This document shows, one piece after another, positions 35,403-43,526 of a stretch of 64,000 nt of DNA. The stretch is from assembly GCF_018362975.1 (NCBI RefSeq), contig NZ_CP074371.1, positions 2,666,001 to 2,730,000 of the forward strand. The letters run 5' to 3'. The notes below the pieces were generated by a model. That model was given only the letters and a program-made list of their open reading frames with translations, was not told the DNA's origin and did not search any database. The position numbers and the translations under genes were made by a program. Numbering within the stretch: position 1 is the first letter of the stretch; every line of letters starts with the position of its first letter. This stretch comes from Nocardia tengchongensis (GTDB lineage Bacteria; Actinomycetota; Actinomycetes; Mycobacteriales; Mycobacteriaceae).

Positions 35403-36410
35403 GTGTCCGGCACAGACTCCCACCCACCGCACGCCCGCGGCGCCCGCGCGGCCCGCCGTCGCCCGCGCCCGTCCGGGACCGAGCGGAAACGCCTGGTCCG
35501 CGCCGCGCGAATGCTGGCGCGGGGAGCGCTCGTCACCGTGGTCGCGGTGGCCGCGGTGGCGTGCGGCAGCAACGACACCGGCCCGATTGTGACAGTGGGC
35601 GCGGGAGATTCACCGCAGTCCCGGATGGTCGCCGAAATCTACGCCGGCGCGCTGGCCCGCACCGGCCTGCACACGCGCGTCCAGGACCGAGTCGGCAATC
35701 GTACCGACCAGTTCGCCGCCGTGGACTCCGGCGAGATCGCCCTGTTCGGCGATGTCACCGGCGATCTCCTCACCGCCCTCGACTCCACCGCGACGGTCAC
35801 CAAACCCGACGCCGTGAATGCCGCACTCGCCAAAGCCCTTCCACAGGGCGTGGCCACCTCCGACCCCGCCGACGGCACCGACCTGCGCCCCACCATCGTC
35901 GCCAGTGCCTCCCGCCCCGCCACCCTCCCGTCCTCCCTGAAGGACCTCGCCCCCCACTGCGAAGACCTGATCGTCGGCATCGACACCGGCGCCCCCCTCG
36001 ACGCCCAACGCGCCCCCCTCGACCCCGAACGCGACGTCCTGACCCCCCTGCGCACCGTCTACCACTGCATCGTCACCCGCACCGTCACCTTCACCACCGA
36101 GGCCGACCTCCGAAAAGCCCTCTCCGAAGGCGAAATCCACCTGGCCGTCCTTTCCGGGCCGCCCGCCTTCCTCCCCGGCGACGGCGCCGACCTGACCCCC
36201 CTCTCCGACCCCGACTACGCCTTCCGCGCCGCCATGATCGCCCCCATCCTCCGCAAATCCGCCCTCACCGACCTCCAACTCCGCAAACTCAACTACGTAG
36301 CAGGCGAACTCACCACCACCGCCCTCGCCGACATGGTCCACCAAATCCGAGACCAATCCGCCATCCCCGCCTCGGTAGCCAGAGACTGGCTCGACGCCCA
36401 CGCTCTCTGA
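35403..36410 (+). CDS. Orphan QAT-family (OpuAC-type) substrate-binding lipoprotein
   Basis: 335 aa if GTG 35403 is used; ATG 35511 would start right before the membrane segment. A basic, Arg-rich N-terminus precedes a signal with the lipobox AVAC (Cys54 from GTG). The mature part begins IVTVGAGDSPQSRMVAEIYAGAL, the same fold as the importer's own binding protein, and both end with a helical tail. It is divergent from the importer operon and has no permease of its own, so it probably feeds the same transporter with another ligand or acts as a sensor. Codons are extremely C-ended in the last 200 positions. Confidence 0.82.
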   Translation: MSGTDSHPPHARGARAARRRPRPSGTERKRLVRAARMLARGALVTVVAVAAVACGSNDTGPIVTVGAGDSPQSRMVAEIYAGALARTGLHTRVQDRVGNRTDQFAAVDSGEIALFGDVTGDLLTALDSTATVTKPDAVNAALAKALPQGVATSDPADGTDLRPTIVASASRPATLPSSLKDLAPHCEDLIVGIDTGAPLDAQRAPLDPERDVLTPLRTVYHCIVTRTVTFTTEADLRKALSEGEIHLAVLSGPPAFLPGDGADLTPLSDPDYAFRAAMIAPILRKSALTDLQLRKLNYVAGELTTTALADMVHQIRDQSAIPASVARDWLDAHAL

Positions 36411-36462
36411 TCCGGCTACCCGCCACTGCTCTGTGCCGCAACGGCTCTCGGGGTAGTGCGGC

Positions 36463-37089
36463 TCACTGTTGCAGTGCTGCAGCCAGATCCGCGTTGAGGG
36501 CGAGGGCGGGGAGGGAGGTTACGAGCATTTCTACGAGGGTGTCGCGGGGGATGGGTTCTTCTCGGAGCCAGGTGAGGGTGGTTTCTTCGACGAAGGCGAT
36601 CCAGCCTCGGACTGCCAGGGCGAGGCGGGGGCGGTCGGGGTCGTCGGTGGGGATGGGGGCTTCGGCGAGGATGCGGTCGACCAAGGCCATGCGGGTGGCG
36701 TTGACCAGGGCTACCAGTTCGGGGCTGGCGCTGGCGGGGCCGCGGAGGAGGGCGAGGTAGGAGGTGCGGTTTTCGGTTACGTAGGCGATGTAGCGCTCTA
36801 TGGCGTCGTGGAGCATGTCGAACAGGGACAGGGTGGGGTCGGGGGTGGTGCGGGCGAGGAGTTCGGCGTTGGCGTGGTGGACGATCGCCAGGTGGAAGTC
36901 CTGCTTGGTGGGGAAGTAGTGGAACAGCAGGCCGCGGGAGATGCCGGCCTGCTCTGCGATCTCGCTGATCGAGATGTCCTCGAGGGCGCGGTCGCGCAGC
37001 ATGTGGGCGCCCAAGGTGATCAGCTGCTCGCGGCGTTCGCCGGGGCTGAGGCGCACGCGTTTGGCCCGGCTGTCCGGTCTAGTGCTCAC
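36463..37089 (-). CDS. TetR family repressor, probable regulator of the divergent monooxygenase operon
   Basis: 208 aa from GTG 37089. The N-terminal TetR helix-turn-helix is clear (RREQLITLGAHMLRDRALEDISI, EIAEQAGISRGLLFHYFPTKQDFHLAI). The C-terminal ligand domain has FVEETTLTWLREEPIPRD. Three related 19-bp dyads lie in the 129-base gap to the monooxygenase gene, so it likely represses both itself and that operon. The ligand is unknown, perhaps a fatty acid or acyl-CoA, given the operon content. In the M. tuberculosis mymA locus the regulator is the unrelated AraC-type VirS. Confidence 0.92.
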   Translation of the reverse strand: MSTRPDSRAKRVRLSPGERREQLITLGAHMLRDRALEDISISEIAEQAGISRGLLFHYFPTKQDFHLAIVHHANAELLARTTPDPTLSLFDMLHDAIERYIAYVTENRTSYLALLRGPASASPELVALVNATRMALVDRILAEAPIPTDDPDRPRLALAVRGWIAFVEETTLTWLREEPIPRDTLVEMLVTSLPALALNADLAAALQQ

Positions 37090-37137
37090 GGCGCTCCTTG
37101 GTCATCTGTCCGACTCTACTGAACGTGAGTCAATAGC

Positions 37138-37199
37138 TACTGAATGCGCGTCAACGGTATTGACTGGCACTCAATAAGAGTATTGACTCACACTCAATA
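37138..37199. promoter_or_regulatory. Tandem TetR operators
   Basis: Two 19-bp dyads, TATTGACTGGCACTCAATA (37158-37176) and TATTGACTCACACTCAATA (37181-37199), share TATTGA-N7-TCAATA. A third, degenerate copy is at 37138-37156, and a half-site GTGAGTCAATA is at 37125-37135. Copies are spaced 20 and 23 bases. They end 19 bases before the monooxygenase ATG. Confidence 0.85.
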
Positions 37200-37218
37200 A
37201 GACCATATTCTCAAGTAC

Positions 37219-38739
37219 ATGAGTCGCAAGGTTACAGACAAAGCTGTCGGCAACCGGCCTGCCCGGCACGCCCACGTGATCATCGTCGGCAGCGGGTTCT
37301 CGGGCCTCGGCCTCGCCATCCGGCTGAGCAAGCAGGGCCGCTCCGACTATCTCGTGCTCGAGCGCGGCAACGACGTCGGCGGCACCTGGCGGGACAACAC
37401 CTACCCGGGCGCGGCCTGCGACGTCCCCTCGCAGCTGTACTCGTACTCCTTCGCGACCAACCCGGAGTGGTCACGCTCGTTCTCCAAGCAGCCGGAGATC
37501 CAGCGCTACATCCAGTCCGTCGCCGCCAAGTACGACGTGCGCGACAAGCACATCTTCGACTGCGAGATGACCGGCGCCCAGTGGAACGCCGCCGACGCGC
37601 GCTGGGAGATCCAGACCAGCCAGGGCGCCTTCACCGCCGACATCCTGGTCTCCGCCGTCGGCGCGCTGTGCGAGCCCAACCTGCCCGACATCAAGGGCAT
37701 CAACGACTTCCAGGGCGAGATCTTCCACTCCGCCCGCTGGAACCACGACTCCGACCTGGCCGGCAAGCGCGTCGCCGTGATCGGCACCGGCGCCTCCGCC
37801 ATCCAGATCGTCCCCAGCATCGCCGGCCAGGTCGCGCACCTGGACGTGTACCAGCGCACCGCGCCCTGGCTGCTGCCCCGCGCCGACCGCGAGTACCTGG
37901 CCCCGGAGAAGTTCGCGCTCAAGAAGATTCCCGCGCTGCGCAACCTCTACCGCGCCGGCATCTACGCCGCCCGCGAGACCCAGGTGATCGGCCTGGCCAA
38001 GTTCCCGCCCGCCATGCTCGCCCTCGAGGCGGTCGCCCGCGCCAAGCTGTTCGCCGAGGTCCGCGACCCCGAGCTGCGCGCCAAGGTCACCCCGAACTTC
38101 CGCATCGGCTGCAAGCGCATGCTCATCTCCAACGAGTACTACCCGGCGCTGAGCCGCGACAACGTGGACGTCGTCACCGACGGCATCCAGGAGATCCGCC
38201 CCAACGCCATCGTCACCAAGGACGGTGTCGAGCGCGAGGTCGACGCGATCATCGTGGCCACCGGCTTCCACGTCACCGACTCGCCGGTCTATGACACGGT
38301 TTCCGGCCGCGACGGCCGTACGCTGTCCGAGGTTTTCGACGCCATCGGCCAGCAGGGCTACAAGGGCTCGGCGATCAACAACTACCCCAACATGTTCTTC
38401 ATGCTCGGCCCGAACGTCGGCCTGGGACACACCTCGATGGTGTTCATGCTGGAGTCGCAGATCAACTACATCTCCGACGCCATCGCCCAGTTCGACAACC
38501 TGCGCCTGCGGACCGTCGAGGTCCGCAAGGACGTGCAGGACGAGTACAACGCCGGTCTGCAGCGCAAGCTCGAAGGCGCGGTGTGGAGCACCGGCGGCTG
38601 CGCCTCCTGGTACCTGGACAAGCACGGCAACAACACCACGCTGTGGCCCGACTTCACCTTCCGGTTCCGTAGCCTGCTCGAGCACTTCGACGTCGCGGCC
38701 TACGAGACCACCACGCAGCCTGTCGCACAGGCTGTTTAG
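37219..38739 (+). CDS. FAD/NADPH monooxygenase, MymA/Baeyer-Villiger-like
   Basis: 506 aa. N-terminal FAD-binding GSGFSGLG at 24-31, then ERGNDVGGTWRDNTYPGAACDVPS, the family BVMO-like motif FQGEIFHSARWN (the last residue is Asn, not Pro/Asp), and the NADPH-binding VIGTGASAIQI. Members oxidise ketones, aldehydes or sulfides with O2. It is closest in arrangement to M. tuberculosis MymA (Rv3083), needed for envelope lipids under acid stress. First gene of an operon with the SDR and hydrolase genes, under the TetR operators. Confidence 0.92.
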   Translation: MSRKVTDKAVGNRPARHAHVIIVGSGFSGLGLAIRLSKQGRSDYLVLERGNDVGGTWRDNTYPGAACDVPSQLYSYSFATNPEWSRSFSKQPEIQRYIQSVAAKYDVRDKHIFDCEMTGAQWNAADARWEIQTSQGAFTADILVSAVGALCEPNLPDIKGINDFQGEIFHSARWNHDSDLAGKRVAVIGTGASAIQIVPSIAGQVAHLDVYQRTAPWLLPRADREYLAPEKFALKKIPALRNLYRAGIYAARETQVIGLAKFPPAMLALEAVARAKLFAEVRDPELRAKVTPNFRIGCKRMLISNEYYPALSRDNVDVVTDGIQEIRPNAIVTKDGVEREVDAIIVATGFHVTDSPVYDTVSGRDGRTLSEVFDAIGQQGYKGSAINNYPNMFFMLGPNVGLGHTSMVFMLESQINYISDAIAQFDNLRLRTVEVRKDVQDEYNAGLQRKLEGAVWSTGGCASWYLDKHGNNTTLWPDFTFRFRSLLEHFDVAAYETTTQPVAQAV

Positions 38740-38812
38740 TCAGTACCCTCAGCCGTCACCGATCCCGGGGCAGTTCAGCCGACCGCCCCGGCAAACACCG
38801 AAAGCGGTAGCC

Positions 38813-39643
38813 GTGAGCAACGATGCTTACTTCAAGGACAAGGTCTGCGTGATCACCGGTGCGGGTTCCGGCATCGGCCGCGCGCTGGCGGAGAACCTGG
38901 CCAAGCGCGGCGCGCAGCTGGCGCTGTCCGACATCGACGCCGAGGGCCTCGCCGAAACCGTGCGACGCTGCGAGAAGTTCGGCGTGAAGATCAAATCCGA
39001 TCGCCTGAACGTGGCCGAGCGCGAAGCCGTGCTGCTCTACGCCGACGCGGTGAAGAAGCACTTCGGCAAGGTCAACCAGATCTACAACAACGCCGGTATC
39101 GCCCACCACGGCAATGTCACCGACACCGCGTTCAAGGACATCGAACGCATCATGGACGTCGACTTCTGGGGCGTCGTGAACGGCACCAAGGCGTTCCTGC
39201 CGTACCTGATCGAGTCCGGTGAGGGCCACGTGGTGAACGTGTCCAGCCTGTTCGGCCTGATCGCGGTGCCCGGCCAGAGCGCCTACAACGCCGCCAAGTT
39301 CGCGGTCCGCGGCTTCACCGAGGCGCTGCGCCAGGAGATGCTGATGAGCGGCACCCCGGTCAAGGTCACCTGCGTGCACCCCGGCGGCATCAAGACCGCC
39401 GTCGCCCGCAACGCCACCGTCTCCGAGGGTCTGGACCAGAAGAACCTGGCCAGCCTGTTCGACAGCAAGCTCGCGCTGCACACCCCGGAGATGGCCGCGC
39501 AGGCCATCACCGAGGCCGTCCGCAAGGGCCACGGCCGCGTGCTGATCGGCTGGGAGGCCAAGGCCCTCGACCTGTTCGTCCGCACCACCGCCTCGTACTA
39601 CCAGCGGATCGCCGCGGTGGTGCAGAAGCGCGTCCTGCCGTAA
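38813..39643 (+). CDS. Short-chain dehydrogenase/reductase (SadH/Rv3085-like)
   Basis: 276 aa from GTG 38813. Classical SDR: cofactor motif ITGAGSGIG (residues 14-22), NNAG at 92-95, catalytic Ser144/145, Tyr158 and Lys162 (YNAAK). Rv3085 in the mymA operon is the likely counterpart. It follows the monooxygenase by 73 bases and is probably in the same operon. It may oxidise or reduce the alcohol or ketone handled by the monooxygenase. Confidence 0.92.
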   Translation: MSNDAYFKDKVCVITGAGSGIGRALAENLAKRGAQLALSDIDAEGLAETVRRCEKFGVKIKSDRLNVAEREAVLLYADAVKKHFGKVNQIYNNAGIAHHGNVTDTAFKDIERIMDVDFWGVVNGTKAFLPYLIESGEGHVVNVSSLFGLIAVPGQSAYNAAKFAVRGFTEALRQEMLMSGTPVKVTCVHPGGIKTAVARNATVSEGLDQKNLASLFDSKLALHTPEMAAQAITEAVRKGHGRVLIGWEAKALDLFVRTTASYYQRIAAVVQKRVLP

Positions 39644-39670
39644 TACCGCGATTCTGAAGGACATTCGGAC

Positions 39671-40585
39671 ATGCCCGATGTGACACTGCCGTTGCCCCTC
39701 GTCCGAGCCACACTGAATCCGGTCTTCCGGATCATGCTCAACCGCCGGCTGCCGTTCGGTGTCCAACGGGCGCTGATGGATTGGGGTGCGGTGGCGCAGC
39801 GCGCGCCGCGCGGCACCCATGTCGAGCGCATCCGGCTCGGCGGCCGCCCGGCCGAACGCGTTTCGGTCGGGCCGGTCTCCGACGGCGCCGCCGTGCTGTA
39901 CCTGCACGGCGGCGGCTACACCGTCGGCTCGCCGATCACGCACCGCGCGCTGGCCGCGTACCTGTCCCGCGAAACCGGCTGCGCCGTCCAGGTTCCCGAT
40001 TACCGGCTGGCCCCCGAGCACCCGTTCCCGGCGGCGCTCGAGGACGCCGAGGCGGCCTTCCTGGAGTTGGTGGCCGCCGGGTTCCGGCCCGAACGTATTG
40101 CGGTGGCCGGTGATTCGGCCGGTGGCGGGCTCTCGCTCGCGCTGGCCGAACGGTTGCGCGACCGGCACGGCCTGACTCCGGCCGCACTCGGGTTGATCGC
40201 GCCGTGGACCGACCCGAACGAAGTGCCCGCGCGCGACCGCGATCTGGTCATCAACAAGCCGTGGTCGCGGGCCTGCGCCGCGGCCTATCTGGGCGGCGGT
40301 GACGGCTCCGACCCCGGTTACGCGCCGCTGCTCGGCGACCTGGGCGGGCTGCCGCCCACCTATGTGCAGGCCGACCGGGGCGAGTTGCTGCACGCGCAGT
40401 GCACCCGGCTGGTCGCGCAGCTGTGCGCGGCGGGCGTGCCGACCGAGTTCACCGAGACCGACGGTCTCTGGCATGTAGCCCAGTTGCAGGCGGGTCTGGT
40501 CGCCCAGGCCGCCGCGGTCACCGCCGAACTCGGGCAGTTCTTGCGCCAGGCGCTTCGACCAGCGCAAAGCCGGTCAATAGGATAG
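39671..40585 (+). CDS. Alpha/beta hydrolase of the hormone-sensitive lipase family (LipR/Rv3084-like)
   Basis: 304 aa. Oxyanion motif YLHGGGY (HGGG at 79-82), nucleophile GDSAGG with Ser149, Asp in ADRGELL and His in GLWHVAQL complete the triad. Family members are esterases acting on short to medium acyl esters; LipR in mymA is the counterpart. 27 bases after the SDR, so co-transcribed. Confidence 0.9.
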   Translation: MPDVTLPLPLVRATLNPVFRIMLNRRLPFGVQRALMDWGAVAQRAPRGTHVERIRLGGRPAERVSVGPVSDGAAVLYLHGGGYTVGSPITHRALAAYLSRETGCAVQVPDYRLAPEHPFPAALEDAEAAFLELVAAGFRPERIAVAGDSAGGGLSLALAERLRDRHGLTPAALGLIAPWTDPNEVPARDRDLVINKPWSRACAAAYLGGGDGSDPGYAPLLGDLGGLPPTYVQADRGELLHAQCTRLVAQLCAAGVPTEFTETDGLWHVAQLQAGLVAQAAAVTAELGQFLRQALRPAQSRSIG

Positions 40586-40653
40586 GGACGAGACATAACG
40601 CGTGGCCGTCCGGTGACAGGTTCGGGCGGTCCGCGGAGAGTTACCTGTGAGCG

Positions 40654-40672
40654 TGGCGTAAATTACCCGCCA
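40654..40672. promoter_or_regulatory. Possible operator upstream of the acyl-CoA synthetase
   Basis: TGGCGTAAATTACCCGCCA has TGGCG/CGCCA outer arms and a central GTAAATTAC dyad, 25 bases before the ATG. No regulator is assigned. Confidence 0.35.
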
Positions 40673-40696
40673 GTAAACCTCTGTGGAAGGGCAGCG

Positions 40697-42493
40697 ATGC
40701 GAGAGTTCGAAGTCCCGGCTACCTACACCATTCCGGAGAACGCCAACATGTCGGACGGCGCGTTCCGGCATGCTGAGAAGACCCCCGACCTGGTCGTCTT
40801 CAACACTCCGAATGGCAAGGGCGGCTGGAACGACGTCACGGCGGCGGCGTTCGCGAAGACCGTGACCGACGTGGCCAAGGGACTGGTGGCCTCCGGTATC
40901 GAGCTCGGTGACCGTGTCGCCATCATGGCTCAGACCAGCTACGAGTGGGTCGTGCTCGACTTCGCGATCTGGGCGGCCGGCGGCTGCACCGTCGCGATCT
41001 ACGACTCCTCCTCCGCCGAGCAGGCGCGCTGGATCCTCGAGGACTCCGCCACCAAGCTCACCATCGTCCAGAACGACAAGCACCGCGCCACCATCGCCGA
41101 GATCGAGGCCGGGCTCGACAGCCTGCGCGAGGTGCTGCAGATCGACAAGGGCGCGATCGCCGACCTCACCGCCCGCGGCAAGGATCTCGACGACGCCGTG
41201 GTGCACGAGCGCCGCGCCCAGGTGAAGGCGGCCTCCCCGGCCACCCTGATCTACACCTCCGGCACCACCGGCCGGCCCAAGGGCGTCATGCTCTCGCATG
41301 CCAACCTCTACGCCGAGTCAGCCGCCGACCGCTCCTCCATGAGCGAGTTCCTGCAGCCTGGCCGCAAGTCGCTGCTGTTCCTGCCGCTGGCCCATGTCTT
41401 CGCCCGCGCGGTCGCGCTGGCCGCGTTCGACGCCGGCGTCACCGTGGCCCATACCGCCGACTGGTCCACGCTGGTCGAGCAGTTCGGCCAGTACAAGCCG
41501 AACTTCATCCTCTCGGTGCCGCGCGTGTTCGAGAAGGTGTTCAACGGCGCCAAGCAGAAGGCGCACGACGGCGGCAAGGGCAAGATCTTCGACTACGCCA
41601 CCGAGATCGCCATCCAGTACAGCCAGTCGCTGGAGACCGGCGGCCCCGGCGTCGTGCTCAAGCTGCAGCACCTGGTGCTCGACAAGCTGGTGTTCAGCAA
41701 GCTGCGCGAGGCCATGGGCGGCCAGTGCTCCTCCGCCGTCTCCGGCGGCGGCCCGCTGGGCGCGCGCCTGGGCCACTACTTCCGCGGCGCCGGCGTCACC
41801 ATCTACGAGGGCTACGGCCTGACCGAGTCCACCGCGGCCGTCAGCGTCAACACCCCCAAGTTCATCAAGGTCGGTTCGGTCGGCCGCCCGCTGCCCGGTC
41901 ACGGCGCCAAGGTCGCCGACGACGGCGAGCTGCTGATCCGCGGCCCGGTCGTGTTCGGCGGCTACTGGAACAACCCGGAGGCCAGCGCCGACGCGTTCGA
42001 CGCCGAGGGCTGGTTCAAGACCGGCGACCTGGGCGCCATCGACGAGCAGGGCTTCATCGCGATCACCGGTCGCAAGAAGGAAATCCTGGTCACCGCCGGC
42101 GGCAAGAACGTCTCCCCGGCCATGCTGGAGGATTCGCTGCGGCAGAACGCGCTGATCAGCCAGGTCATGGTGGTCGGCGACGGGCAGCCCTTCATCGGCG
42201 CGCTGGTCACCCTCGACCCGGAGGCCCTGCCGGCGTGGAAGACCCGCAACGGGATTCCCGCCGACACCCCGATCGAGCACCTCATCGAGAACCCGGCCCT
42301 GGTCGGCGAGATCAATGACGCGGTCGCGGCCACCAACAAGCTGGTCTCGCACGCCGAGGCGATCAAGAAGGTCCGCATCCTGTCCGTCGACTGGACCCAG
42401 GAGGGTGGCGAGCTCACCCCGAAGCTGTCCCTGAAGCGGGCGGTCGTGATGAAGCAGTACGCGGCCGACGTGGACGCGATCTACAACTCCTGA
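40697..42493 (+). CDS. Long-chain fatty acid-CoA ligase, FadD15-like
   Basis: 598 aa, typical of FadD15/long-chain acyl-CoA synthetases. P-loop-like TLIYTSGTTGRPKG (about 195-208), EGYGLTESTA, the Asp in TGDLGAID and the Lys-bearing hinge GRKKEILVTAGGKNVSP are all present. Activates fatty acids with ATP and CoA. It lies 111 bases downstream of the hydrolase and may have its own promoter, with the dyad at 40654. It differs from the FadD13 that ends the M. tuberculosis mymA operon. A strong terminator follows. Confidence 0.92.
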   Translation: MREFEVPATYTIPENANMSDGAFRHAEKTPDLVVFNTPNGKGGWNDVTAAAFAKTVTDVAKGLVASGIELGDRVAIMAQTSYEWVVLDFAIWAAGGCTVAIYDSSSAEQARWILEDSATKLTIVQNDKHRATIAEIEAGLDSLREVLQIDKGAIADLTARGKDLDDAVVHERRAQVKAASPATLIYTSGTTGRPKGVMLSHANLYAESAADRSSMSEFLQPGRKSLLFLPLAHVFARAVALAAFDAGVTVAHTADWSTLVEQFGQYKPNFILSVPRVFEKVFNGAKQKAHDGGKGKIFDYATEIAIQYSQSLETGGPGVVLKLQHLVLDKLVFSKLREAMGGQCSSAVSGGGPLGARLGHYFRGAGVTIYEGYGLTESTAAVSVNTPKFIKVGSVGRPLPGHGAKVADDGELLIRGPVVFGGYWNNPEASADAFDAEGWFKTGDLGAIDEQGFIAITGRKKEILVTAGGKNVSPAMLEDSLRQNALISQVMVVGDGQPFIGALVTLDPEALPAWKTRNGIPADTPIEHLIENPALVGEINDAVAATNKLVSHAEAIKKVRILSVDWTQEGGELTPKLSLKRAVVMKQYAADVDAIYNS

Positions 42494-42503
42494 CCCGGAG
42501 TCG

Positions 42504-42546
42504 AAAGCGGCGCTGACGGTGGAACTTCCACCGTCAGCGCCGCTTT
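42504..42546. terminator. Bidirectional terminator after the acyl-CoA synthetase
   Basis: Perfect 20-bp inverted repeat (42504-42523 and 42527-42546) with an ACT loop, AAA before and TTTT after, between the converging ligase and hydrolase genes. Confidence 0.95.
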
Positions 42547-42551
42547 TCCGT

Positions 42552-43421
42552 TCAGCCGGGCAACCGGTCGAGGAAGTCGGCGATCAGCGGCGCGATCTCG
42601 GCGACGTGGGTTTCCAGGGCGAAGTGGCCGGTGTCGAACAGGTGCAGTTCGGCGTCGGGAACGTCCGCCAGATAGGCGTGCGCGCCCGGCGCGGGGAAGA
42701 AGAAGTCGTTCGCACCCCAGGCGATCAGGGTCGGGGGCGTGTACTTGCGCAGCCACGCTTGCCATTCGGGGTACCGGGCCACATTCGACTTGTAGTCGTA
42801 GGCCAGGGCCAGCTGGGCTTCCTTGCGGCCGGGCAGGTCCAGATAGTGCTGGTCCAGGGTCCAGGCGTCGGGGTTCAGCAGGCTCGGGTCGGGGACGCCG
42901 CCCTCGTACTGGCTCCGGGTGCCCTCGAGCGTGAGCAGGCCCCGGATCACGTCCTCGTCGCCCTCGTGATCGGGCCGCAACGCGACGAAACCCTGTGCGG
43001 CCTCGGACAATCCGGCCTCGTACGCATTGCCGTTCTGGACGATCAGGCCGCTGATCCACTCCGGATTGCGGGTGGCCAGCCGCAGGCCGACGGGTGCGCC
43101 GAAGTCGAAGATGTACATGGCGAACCGGGTCAGCCCGAGCTGGCGCACGAACCCCTCGGTGATGTCGGCCAGCCGGTCGAAGCTGTACTCGAAATCGGCC
43201 GGGGCCACGGTGTTCCCGAACCCCGGATAGTCGGGAGCGATCAACCGGTAGCGGTCGCCGAGCGCGTCGATGAGCCGGCGGAACTGGTGCGAGGCGGTGG
43301 GAAAGCCGTGCAGTAGCAGCAGGACCGGGGCATCCGCGCGAGCGGGCACGGACTCGCGGTAGAAGACGTCGACGCCGTCGACCTCGAGGTGACGGTGCTG
43401 GACCCGGGGAAGTTCGCTCAT
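42552..43421 (-). CDS. Alpha/beta hydrolase with Asp nucleophile (epoxide hydrolase/dehalogenase class)
   Basis: 289 aa. HGFP at 38-41 (oxyanion), nucleophile-elbow position occupied by Asp106 in YIFDFGAPVG, and the catalytic His in DTGHFALETH. An Asp nucleophile is typical of epoxide hydrolases and haloalkane dehalogenases, unlike esterases with Ser. The IFDFGAP form is a distinct, poorly characterised branch. It is monocistronic and ends at the shared terminator. Confidence 0.87.
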   Translation of the reverse strand: MSELPRVQHRHLEVDGVDVFYRESVPARADAPVLLLLHGFPTASHQFRRLIDALGDRYRLIAPDYPGFGNTVAPADFEYSFDRLADITEGFVRQLGLTRFAMYIFDFGAPVGLRLATRNPEWISGLIVQNGNAYEAGLSEAAQGFVALRPDHEGDEDVIRGLLTLEGTRSQYEGGVPDPSLLNPDAWTLDQHYLDLPGRKEAQLALAYDYKSNVARYPEWQAWLRKYTPPTLIAWGANDFFFPAPGAHAYLADVPDAELHLFDTGHFALETHVAEIAPLIADFLDRLPG

Positions 43422-43526
43422 GACTGGGTCAACCGGCTGACGCGCCGAATATTTCAGGTGACGACGTCACCGGATCGTCATTTCTCGCGGGGGTGCGCGG
43501 GCCGAATCCGGCAGTAGGGTCGGTTC

